Positions 30,806 through 36,938 of a DNA stretch of 36,938 nucleotides are shown here, in pieces. Numbering within the stretch: the stretch's first letter is position 1; every line of letters starts with the position of its first letter. The notes under the pieces are model-generated. The model was not told where the DNA came from. It made no database searches and saw only the letters and a program-made list of their open reading frames with translations. Origin of the DNA: an uncultured Bacteroidia bacterium (GTDB lineage: Bacteria > Bacteroidota > Bacteroidia > Bacteroidales > UBA932); the NCBI GenBank assembly GCA_902798975.1, contig CADBYT010000024.1, positions 1-36,938 on the forward strand, given 5' to 3'. The position numbers and the translations under genes are program-made.

Positions 30806-31909
30806 CTACTGCAGCGTTTTAGCCTCGATGGGCCAGCCGGTAATCGTGGAAATGTAGGGGAGAATGGCGTAGGCCTTCTTGATCTGCCCCTGGTAATTGG
30901 GATGGTAGCTGGCGCCGAGCTCGTCCGCGCTGTTGTGGACCTTGCTTGTCAGTACCATATAAGTCACGTTCCTCATCTTGCACTGGAGCATGGCGGCCTT
31001 GATGTAATCGAACATCAGGTCGCGTCCCTTGGGCACGATGCACAGCACGGGATGGTCTGCGCCGTAGTTGTCCTTGGTGCGCTGGATGAGCGTGAGATAA
31101 TTCTTCACGAAGGCCTCCCGCGTGGGCTGCTTCTGCCCGGACACGTCGTTGGTGGCGAGATAGATGACCGACAGGGCCGGCTTGACGCCGTATCTCGCCG
31201 CCGACCAGGAGGGCTGCTTCTTCTCGTCGAAGGTCTGCAGGTAGCGGTCCGGCATGAACCAGCCGGGGAACTTGTCGGCGTAGTTGCGCGCCACGCCCAT
31301 GCCGGAGTGCGCGATGAGCCAGTAGTCGGCGCCGAAGTAGCGCGCCAGGATGGCGGCGTAGGTCTTGCCGCAGTCCTCGGTCTCCGGGGTGAAGGGGTCG
31401 GTGGCGCTGTGGCTCAGCGTCCCGTAGCCGCAGGTATAGGAATCTCCGATGAATTCAATCACGCGCTCGCGCACGGGGCGGGACTGCTCCAGGCCCTCTG
31501 CATAGAAGGCGTGGAAGGTGACGCAACCCTGCTCGCCCTCGGTGCGCTTCTGGATGACGGCCCGGTGATGGACCGGATGGTTGACGTGGGGCGCCTGGAT
31601 GACGGTCACGAGCGTGTCGCGGCTGCTCAGGCAGAAACTGCGGTCCGGTTCGCCGAGCATGGCGTCGTTGTCGAGCCAGACACTGAAATAATCTTTTCCG
31701 CTGTCGGAAGCGCGCAACTTCAGCTCGTTTCCGTAGAAATCCACAATGGCATAGACACCGCTCCAGTCGAAAGATACGTCGCCACCCTGGACGGCGGTGC
31801 GGCCGATCCAGGTGATGCGGGCATCCGCGGCAGGGAACTCTTCAGCCGCGGCGCGGCAGGCGGGGGCGGCCAGCAGGAGGAGGCAGGCGAGAAGGTGTTT
31901 TCCGGTCAT
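30806..31909 (-). CDS. CE2-like SGNH esterase
   Basis: 367 residues with a signal peptide, an N-terminal jelly-roll-like beta domain (about 30-145) and a C-terminal SGNH domain (nucleophile in EFIGDSYTCGYG near 158, ATND near 245, catalytic His in ASYHPNYQG near 338). This two-domain plan is that of family CE2, which removes acetyl groups from plant polysaccharides. In the same operon as an MBOAT and SGNH protein, it might instead act on the cell's own acetylated glycan. Confidence 0.87.
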   Translation of the reverse strand: MTGKHLLACLLLLAAPACRAAAEEFPAADARITWIGRTAVQGGDVSFDWSGVYAIVDFYGNELKLRASDSGKDYFSVWLDNDAMLGEPDRSFCLSSRDTLVTVIQAPHVNHPVHHRAVIQKRTEGEQGCVTFHAFYAEGLEQSRPVRERVIEFIGDSYTCGYGTLSHSATDPFTPETEDCGKTYAAILARYFGADYWLIAHSGMGVARNYADKFPGWFMPDRYLQTFDEKKQPSWSAARYGVKPALSVIYLATNDVSGQKQPTREAFVKNYLTLIQRTKDNYGADHPVLCIVPKGRDLMFDYIKAAMLQCKMRNVTYMVLTSKVHNSADELGASYHPNYQGQIKKAYAILPYISTITGWPIEAKTLQ

Positions 31910-31938
31910 AATTGCTTGCGAAGATACGAAAAAGTCGG

Positions 31939-31946
31939 TATATTTG
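31939..31946 (+). promoter_or_regulatory. -7 promoter box for glutamate formimidoyltransferase
   Basis: TATATTTG matches TAnnTTTG, 22 bases before ATG 31969. A weaker box (TATCTTCG, minus strand, 31918-31925) points the other way to the CE2-like gene. Confidence 0.65.
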
Positions 31947-31968
31947 AAGATAAATCCGACAGCTTCTT

Positions 31969-32964
31969 ATGTCTAGACTCATCGAGTGTGTCCCCAATTA
32001 CAGTGAAGGGCGTGACCGGGCTGTGATTGATGCCATCGTGGCGTCCATCGCTTCCGTCGGGGGCGTCCGGGTGTTGAACGTCGACCCCGGCATGGCCGCG
32101 AACCGCACGGTCGTGACCTTCGTCGGGCCGCCGGAAGCGGTCGTGGAGGCGGCATTCCGCGGCAGCGCGACGGCGCAGGAGCGGATTGACATGCGCCGCC
32201 ACCAGGGCACGCACCCGCGCATCGGGGCTACCGACGTGCTGCCGCTCGTTCCCCTGGAGGAGGTGACGCTGGCGGAGTGTGCGGAGCTCGCCCGCTCGCT
32301 CGCGCAGCGGATGTACGAGGAACTGGGGATCCCGTGCTATTGCTACGAAGCCGCAGCCTTCAAGCCGGCCCGCCGGAACCTGGCGGTCTGCCGGGCGGGG
32401 GAGTACGAGGGCCTGCGGGAGAAGATGGCGGATCCGGAGCGCCGGCCCGATTTCGGCGGAGCCTGGAACGAGACCGTCGCCCGCAGCGGCGCGTCCGTCG
32501 TGGGCGCGCGCAACTTCCTGATAGCCGTGAATTTCAATCTGGATACGAAAGATGCCGCCGCAGCCACAGAGGTGGCGATGGACGTGCGGGAGAAGGGCCG
32601 GAAACTGCCCGACGGCAGCTGGGCCCGCGGTCCGCTGAAGGGCTGCAAGGCCATTGGCTGGTACATCGAAGAATACGGCATCGCGCAGGTGTCGATGAAC
32701 GTCACCGACATTGCCGCCACGCCGCTGCACGTCGCGTACGAGACGGTCTGCCGCGCCGCCGAGGCCCGCGGACTGCATGTCACGGGCACGGAAATCATCG
32801 GCCTGGTGCCCCGGCAGGTGCTGCTGGATGCGGGGCGCTATTTCCTGGAGAAGGAGGGACGCCCGGCGGATGCCGGCGAAGAGCAACTCCTGCAGACAGC
32901 CGTCCGCGCGATGGCGCTGGACGATCTCTGTCCGTTTGACTTGAAATCCCGGATAATTCATTAA
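31969..32964 (+). CDS. ftcD: Glutamate formimidoyltransferase
   Basis: 331 residues, the formiminotransferase part of FtcD without the cyclodeaminase domain. It transfers the formimino group of formiminoglutamate, the histidine-degradation intermediate, to tetrahydrofolate. Family motifs: LIECVPNYSEGRD (4-16), RRHQGTHPRIGATDVLP (about 75-92, with the catalytic His), NFLIAVNFNL near 183 and EIIGLVPRQVL near 270. No other histidine-utilisation gene lies in the window. It shares its stop codon with the dgkA promoter. Confidence 0.95.
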   Translation: MSRLIECVPNYSEGRDRAVIDAIVASIASVGGVRVLNVDPGMAANRTVVTFVGPPEAVVEAAFRGSATAQERIDMRRHQGTHPRIGATDVLPLVPLEEVTLAECAELARSLAQRMYEELGIPCYCYEAAAFKPARRNLAVCRAGEYEGLREKMADPERRPDFGGAWNETVARSGASVVGARNFLIAVNFNLDTKDAAAATEVAMDVREKGRKLPDGSWARGPLKGCKAIGWYIEEYGIAQVSMNVTDIAATPLHVAYETVCRAAEARGLHVTGTEIIGLVPRQVLLDAGRYFLEKEGRPADAGEEQLLQTAVRAMALDDLCPFDLKSRIIH

Positions 32965-32969
32965 CTTTG
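32962..32969 (+). promoter_or_regulatory. -7 promoter box for dgkA, overlapping the ftcD stop
   Basis: TAACTTTG matches TAnnTTTG; its TAA is the ftcD stop codon. ATG of dgkA is 5 bases after the box, so transcription would start at or next to the start codon. Confidence 0.5.
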
Positions 32970-32974
32970 CGCCG

Positions 32975-33349
32975 ATGAAAAAACGATTCACCCTCAAAGC
33001 CCGTCTGAACAGTTTCGCCAATGCCTTCCGCGGCATCGGCATCATGCTGCGCGAAGAACACAATGCGTGGATTCACTGTGCCGCCGCGGTACTCGTGACC
33101 GTGGCCGGACTCCTGACCGGGCTTTCCCGGACGGAGTGGATCGCCATCGTGTTCGCGATCGGCATGGTCCTGGGCGCAGAGGCGTTGAATACTTCCGTCG
33201 AGCGGCTTTCGGATGTGGTGCAGCCCGAGCGGGACGAACGGATCCGCCGGGCGAAGGACCTCAGCGCAGGCGCCGTGTTGTTCTGCGCCATCGCTGCCGC
33301 CATCGTGGGCCTGATCATCTTCCTGCCCAAGTGGTTCCCGGCAATATAG
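32975..33349 (+). CDS. dgkA: Diacylglycerol/undecaprenol kinase
   Basis: 124-residue membrane protein with three hydrophobic helices (about 32-48, 53-70, 98-117), the size of prokaryotic DagK. The active-site segment EALNTSVERLSDVV, then the PERDERIRRAKDLSAGAVL block, is diagnostic. It phosphorylates diacylglycerol or undecaprenol at the inner membrane. It follows ftcD by 10 bases but may have its own promoter. Confidence 0.94.
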   Translation: MKKRFTLKARLNSFANAFRGIGIMLREEHNAWIHCAAAVLVTVAGLLTGLSRTEWIAIVFAIGMVLGAEALNTSVERLSDVVQPERDERIRRAKDLSAGAVLFCAIAAAIVGLIIFLPKWFPAI

Positions 33350-33353
33350 ACAA

Positions 33354-33384
33354 CCGCCCGTAAAGAGGCTGTCTTTACAGGCGG
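33354..33384. terminator. Hairpin between convergent dgkA and the kinase-like gene
   Basis: CCGCC-GTAAAG (33354-33365) pairs with CTTTAC-GGCGG (33373-33384), with one mismatch. It lies between two converging genes and could stop both, though no strong T run is present. Confidence 0.55.
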
Positions 33385-33408
33385 CTGGATGTCGTAAACG
33401 GGAAAGGT

Positions 33409-34053
33409 CTATCGGCCGATGAAGCTGAGGATCTTTTCCACGGCCTCGTCATCGGTCAGATAGTCCATGTCCAGGATGAGGTCGTAGTTGCGCATGTCGT
33501 AGCGGCTGAGACCGGTGAAGCGCTGTACATAATTGTCCCGGCCTTTGTCTACCTTTTCCACGAGGTCGGCGGCCTCTTCGCGGGTCATGTTCTGCTTGGC
33601 CATGACGTGCTCTATGCGAAGGTCCTTGGAGGCCGTGATAAAGATATCCACCTTGTTGGGACGGTCTTTCAGGACAAAGAAAGCGGAGCGGCCGGTGATG
33701 ACGCAGGATCCCTCGTCGGCAATGGCGTTGAGGATTTCCTTCTCGGCTTTATAGATGTCCTGTACGTTCACATTTTCCTGGTATTCACGGGAGAATGTAT
33801 AATCTCCGACCTTTATCTTGGTTTTGGGTACCGGCGCGACATGCTCGAACAAATCTGCGAACCAGTTCTTCTTGGTGCCCTTCAGATGCTCGATGCCGCT
33901 GCTGGTCAGGTTAAATTTCTCTTCCAGACCCTGGATGAGCTGCTTGTTGCTGTACGGGACATTGAGTTTCTCTGCCAACTTCTGTCCCACGGAACCGCCA
34001 CCCGTACCAATTTCACGGCTGATAGTAATAACAAAAGGATCGTTGAGTTTCAT
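33409..34053 (-). CDS. Cytidylate kinase-like family protein
   Basis: 214 residues starting MKLNDPFVITISREIGTGGG, with the P-loop-like segment of the cytidylate-kinase-2 family (SREIGTGGGSVGQ, about 12-24), a middle ITGRSAFFVLKDRPNK segment and DIFITASKDLRIEHVM. The family resembles nucleotide kinases but the substrate is not settled. The frame is open to 34101; ATG 34053 is preferred because the core fold starts right there. Confidence 0.9.
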   Translation of the reverse strand: MKLNDPFVITISREIGTGGGSVGQKLAEKLNVPYSNKQLIQGLEEKFNLTSSGIEHLKGTKKNWFADLFEHVAPVPKTKIKVGDYTFSREYQENVNVQDIYKAEKEILNAIADEGSCVITGRSAFFVLKDRPNKVDIFITASKDLRIEHVMAKQNMTREEAADLVEKVDKGRDNYVQRFTGLSRYDMRNYDLILDMDYLTDDEAVEKILSFIGR

Positions 34054-34141
34054 AATGCTCCAATTTTTTGTAAAAATAAAAAACAATCGGTAAACAAGCA
34101 AGGGACGTCCGAAAATTGAACCGCCGATTCCAATTTTTTTC

Positions 34142-34149
34142 TATATTTG
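34142..34149 (+). promoter_or_regulatory. -7 promoter box for the small ORFs and CE1 esterase
   Basis: TATATTTG matches TAnnTTTG, 22 bases before the ATG at 34172. Confidence 0.6.
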
Positions 34150-34171
34150 TGACACACATAATAATTCTTTG

Positions 34172-34305
34172 ATGAACACGAAAACGAACCGGAAGGAGAA
34201 ATATGTCGCGCCTGAATCTTACTTGTGGCAGTTGTTTACGAATCGATCATCTGCTCGAGTAATGTGACGAAGCCCTACGGAGATCCCCAATACAAAGAAT
34301 GGTAA
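34172..34305 (+). CDS. Very small protein, apparently split by a one-base frameshift
   Basis: ATG 34172 opens 31 codons (MNTKTNRKEKYVAPESYLWQ, stopping at 34267). From about 34237 a different frame reads YESIICSSNVTKPYGDPQY and ends at a stop at 34303-34305. Joined at the TTT near 34235-34237, they give about 44 residues resembling the short proteins (KKYVAP...start, acidic C-terminus) often found in Bacteroidales before exported genes. One missing T in that run would explain it; -1 frameshifting is another option. Too short to assign a function. Confidence 0.5.
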
Positions 34306-34321
34306 AAGCAGAGGAGAGATC

Positions 34322-34429
34322 ATGAAGAAAGTATTCCCTTTGATAGCAGTCTGTGTCCTGCTTTTCTCCTGCGTGAAGGAGAAGTTGCCTCCCCGGCCGT
34401 TTACCTGCCCGTACCACAAGCACGATTGA
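34322..34429 (+). CDS. Tiny predicted lipoprotein
   Basis: 35 residues: MKKVFPLIAVCVLLFSC gives a basic start, hydrophobic core and lipobox with Cys 17, then a short mature part (VKEKLPPRPFTCPYHKHD) with a second Cys and two His. It sits between the split small ORF and the CE1 esterase (next start 25 bases after its stop). The textbook lipoprotein signal makes it likely real despite its length. Confidence 0.65.
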   Translation: MKKVFPLIAVCVLLFSCVKEKLPPRPFTCPYHKHD

Positions 34430-34454
34430 GAAATTGATCACCAGCGTATAAACC

Positions 34455-35636
34455 ATGATTATGTACAAACAAACAATTACTGTCGCGATTGCGCTCTTGG
34501 TCGCTTTGGCGGCATCTGCCCAGCAGTCGAACGTCAACCTCAGCTACAACCCCCAGAAAGACACCGAGGGGCTGATCCCTTTCAGCGCGAACCTGAATTC
34601 GCCGCAGGTGAATGACGACCATACTGTCACCTTCCGGCTCAGGGCCCCGAAAGCGGAGTCCGTCGCCCTGTCGGGCGCCATGACCACTGTCATGGGAGTC
34701 CGGGGCAACATTCCTTTCACCAAGGGAGAAGACGGCATCTGGACGCTCACCATCGGCCCGCTCCCGGTCGATATGTACCAGTACAACCTCGTGGTCGACG
34801 GGGTCAGTATGGCCGACCCCAATAACACTTATGCCGCCTTTACGGCGATGCCTCCGTACAGCGAACTCATCGTCCACGGCGACGGACCGTCCTGGTGGGA
34901 CGCGAAGGATGTCCCTCACGGCGCCGTCACCCGCCATATCTACAACAGCCCCGTCACCCAGGGGGAGCGTGAGATCTATGTGTATACCCCTCCTCAGTAT
35001 GACCCCCAGAAGGAGTATCCCGTCCTCTACCTGATGGGCGGCAGCGGCGAACTCCCGTCCAACTGGATGTATGACGGGCGCGTGAATTTCATCATGGACA
35101 ATCTGCTCGCAGAAGGGAAAGCGGAACCCATGCTGATCGCGATTGTGAACAACCAGGTCATTCACCGCAATCATCCCCGGCACGCCGAGCTCACTTTCGA
35201 TATCATGGAGCGTGAGTACCGGGAAGCCGTCATCCCCTTCATCGACAGCCACTACAAGACCATCGCCAACCCGCATGGCCGCGCCATTTCCGGGCTCTCG
35301 ATGGGAGGTCGCCATACAATGTTCGTAGGTCTGAAGTCACTGGATCTCTTTGCCAACTTCGGCGTCCTCAGCGCCGGTGACAACACGCCGGAGCAGACCC
35401 TGGGCGAGTTCCTCAATGACCCGAAAGCCAATGACAAGGTGGATTACCTGTTCATCGGCCAGGGGGGTGCCGAAGAGAAGGGCATGTTCAACGTGCGCGT
35501 GAAGGGCTTCCGGGATGCGCTTGACAAGCACGGAATCGAATATGAATATTTCTGTATCGGTGAGACCGGTCACGACTGGTCGACCTGGAGGCATCTCCTC
35601 TACTACGGATTCCTCCCGAAGCTTTGGAAGAAATAG
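34455..35636 (+). CDS. CE1-type esterase with N-terminal CBM48-like module
   Basis: 393 residues: signal peptide (ATG 34455 or 34461), E-set module (about 45-125, PVDMYQYNLVVDGVSMADP), then an alpha/beta hydrolase domain with PVLYLMGG, nucleophile GLSMGG (Ser 282) and His in GETGHDWSTWRH near 378. It shares its plan with the CE1 enzymes at 22063-23238 and the end of the GH43 fusion. The GH95-like gene follows after 36 bases, suggesting deacylation plus glycosidase action on one polysaccharide. Confidence 0.92.
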   Translation: MIMYKQTITVAIALLVALAASAQQSNVNLSYNPQKDTEGLIPFSANLNSPQVNDDHTVTFRLRAPKAESVALSGAMTTVMGVRGNIPFTKGEDGIWTLTIGPLPVDMYQYNLVVDGVSMADPNNTYAAFTAMPPYSELIVHGDGPSWWDAKDVPHGAVTRHIYNSPVTQGEREIYVYTPPQYDPQKEYPVLYLMGGSGELPSNWMYDGRVNFIMDNLLAEGKAEPMLIAIVNNQVIHRNHPRHAELTFDIMEREYREAVIPFIDSHYKTIANPHGRAISGLSMGGRHTMFVGLKSLDLFANFGVLSAGDNTPEQTLGEFLNDPKANDKVDYLFIGQGGAEEKGMFNVRVKGFRDALDKHGIEYEYFCIGETGHDWSTWRHLLYYGFLPKLWKK

Positions 35637-35672
35637 GAACTGATGGAAAAAAACATGATTAATATACCAGCC

Positions 35673-36938
35673 ATGAAAAGATTAATAGTATTTATCGCAT
35701 TTCTGTGCCTTGCGGTGGGAACCACCGGCGCTAAGATAGACACCAAAAAGCTCGAGTACTCCATCCCGTATATTCCGGTGGAGCAGCGCTCCACCATCCT
35801 GCCGAAGCACAATATCTGCTCCATCGCCCCTGCGAATGAGCCTTCGGACAATTTCATCACCGGCAGCGGCTCCCTGCGCCTCCAGGCTTCCGGCCAGCCC
35901 TATAACGAGGTGATGACCTATACCCAGGAGATGCTCTATGAGCCGAAATGGGCGGAGACGCCCCTGCCTCCCGATCTGCGCCCCTACCTGCCCCGCATCC
36001 GCCAGCTGCTGCTGGAGGGCAAGCCGGATGAGGCGAACGCCCTGGTGGACGAGGCCCAGAAAAAGGCCGGCTTCGAAAAGTATATGAATTTCGACAACCG
36101 GATCCTGTACCCCGTCGGCGGGCCGTCCAGGCACACTGCCTTCACGCTCACCTTCCGCCGTCCGGAGCAGCCCGATACCCGGGACTATCTGCGCTTCCTG
36201 GACATGCAGAACGGCATGATCACTTCCATGTGGACGGACGCGCGCGGTTCTTTCCGGAACGAAAGCTTCTGTGCCTATGACGGGGATGTCACCGTGAACC
36301 GCTTCACTGCGCCGAAGGGACAGCTGGACCTGGACGTGGAGATAGGGCTGCCCAGACTGTCCGGCAGCACCCATGAGCTGAAGATCGAGGACGGCGTGAT
36401 CACGCTGGCCACAGCGTACAATCCGGAGTTCGGCAAAAAAGGCTACGCCGTGGTCATCCGCTTCCTGCCCAAAGGCGGCACCATGAAGAAGACCGAAAAA
36501 GGCATGCGCCTTTCCGGCGCGGACGGCCTGACGGTAGTCGCCAAGATCGAGCGGTTCGAAGACGATTTCACCTTTGCATGTGTCAAGCCCGTCCGGGACG
36601 GACTGATGGCCATGAAGGTCGATTTCGACAAAATGCTCAAAGGTAACGAAAAGTACATCGGCGAGCGGATGGACCGGTCCCGGATCCATCTGAGCTCCGA
36701 CGAAGACCTGCTGCTTTCCGGCGAGGAACTGCTCCGTCGCGCCCACAGCAGGAACGAGCTGGATCCTACCCTGCTCGAGAAGCTCTATGACATGGGCCGC
36801 TTCTTCCAGATCTACGAGACGGGCAAGAATATTCCTCCTTTTACGGGCCAGCACAACATCAACACGAACCTGCAGGTCTGCGCGGGCAACAACACGGGCC
36901 TCTTCGACGAGATGGACGTGTATTTCAAGTATTACGAG
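35673..36938 (+). CDS. Divergent GH95-like glycoside hydrolase (partial)
   Basis: Open to the window edge. Best start ATG 35673 (MKRLIVFIAFLCLAVG signal peptide); in-frame ATGs also at 35643 and 35655. The sequence follows the GH95 plan loosely: TGSGSLRLQASGQPYNEVM resembles the GNG-x-LG start, then RIRQLLLEGKPDEANALV, a long beta-sandwich, and the barrel start with FTGQHNINTNLQVCAG near residues 390-405, comparable to the Asn-x-Asn catalytic region of alpha-L-fucosidases. Other GH95 hallmarks are weak, so substrate is not assigned. The end and remaining catalytic residues lie outside. Confidence 0.75.
   Translation, partial: MKRLIVFIAFLCLAVGTTGAKIDTKKLEYSIPYIPVEQRSTILPKHNICSIAPANEPSDNFITGSGSLRLQASGQPYNEVMTYTQEMLYEPKWAETPLPPDLRPYLPRIRQLLLEGKPDEANALVDEAQKKAGFEKYMNFDNRILYPVGGPSRHTAFTLTFRRPEQPDTRDYLRFLDMQNGMITSMWTDARGSFRNESFCAYDGDVTVNRFTAPKGQLDLDVEIGLPRLSGSTHELKIEDGVITLATAYNPEFGKKGYAVVIRFLPKGGTMKKTEKGMRLSGADGLTVVAKIERFEDDFTFACVKPVRDGLMAMKVDFDKMLKGNEKYIGERMDRSRIHLSSDEDLLLSGEELLRRAHSRNELDPTLLEKLYDMGRFFQIYETGKNIPPFTGQHNINTNLQVCAGNNTGLFDEMDVYFKYYE

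Noticed and set aside
30062-32026. A 654-codon open frame on plus opposite the SGNH and CE2-like genes
   Set aside because: Runs across two real genes and a promoter region; composition is that of an antisense shadow.

Overview
The window looks like a GC-rich member of the Bacteroidales (phylum Bacteroidota), probably a gut or rumen lineage; the exact genus is not determinable here. Evidence: Bacteroidota-type -7 promoter boxes (TAnnTTTG) sit in front of many genes, Shine-Dalgarno sites are mostly absent, and several families are typical of the phylum (DUF5606, DUF3276/PUR-like, glycine-lipid acyltransferases, the rSAM/lipoprotein pair, DUF1573, CE1 esterases with an N-terminal starch-binding-like module).

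Layout. 1-4430: end of an unknown gene, then a coiled-coil protein, zapA, a structured RNA (6S candidate), rny (RNase Y) and dsbD, all on +. 4537-7001 (-): DUF3276, an MTA/SAH/adenosine deaminase and purine nucleoside phosphorylase, a purine/nucleoside salvage operon. 7088-11610 (+): nusB, yajC, ybbR, coaE, DUF5606, rimO. 11624-12143: palindromic repeats and rnpB (RNase P RNA). 12129-15506 (-): a radical SAM/SPASM enzyme, a small lipoprotein and the glycine-lipid acyltransferases (GlsA-like, GlsB-like). 15608-17130 (+): a type-B carboxylesterase broken by a 32-bp tandem duplication. 17310-18200 (+): a REP-associated tyrosine transposase (RAYT). 18304-26408 (-): a hemicellulose operon, in transcription order GH43-discoidin-CE1 fusion, CE1 esterase, DUF1573 protein, GH3. 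26512-28218 (-): a lipoprotein with two metallo-beta-lactamase domains. 28397-31909 (-): CE2-like esterase, SGNH protein and MBOAT O-acyltransferase. 31969-33349 (+): glutamate formimidoyltransferase and diacylglycerol kinase. 33409-34053 (-): cytidylate-kinase-like protein. 34172-36938 (+): two very small ORFs, a CE1 esterase and the start of a divergent GH95-like enzyme.

The most striking feature is a set of short palindromic repeats scattered through the window, in and between genes. At least three families can be aligned to each other (called A, C and D here), plus single-copy palindromes. They lie in frame, without stop codons, inside conserved proteins: RimO (TRAM region), an MBOAT acyltransferase (75 codons), DsbD (two linkers) and a DUF1573 protein. 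One copy lies inside the RNase P RNA gene. Arms of related copies differ by compensatory changes, so the hairpin appears to be what is kept. A RAYT gene in the same window carries a ~92-bp repeat (family D) abutting its stop codon, and a near-identical solo copy sits 6.5 kb away next to rnpB. Together this suggests an active or recently active RAYT/REP-like system that tolerates, or favours, in-frame insertion into genes. The transposase-to-repeat link is firm by position only for family D; for the others it is inference.
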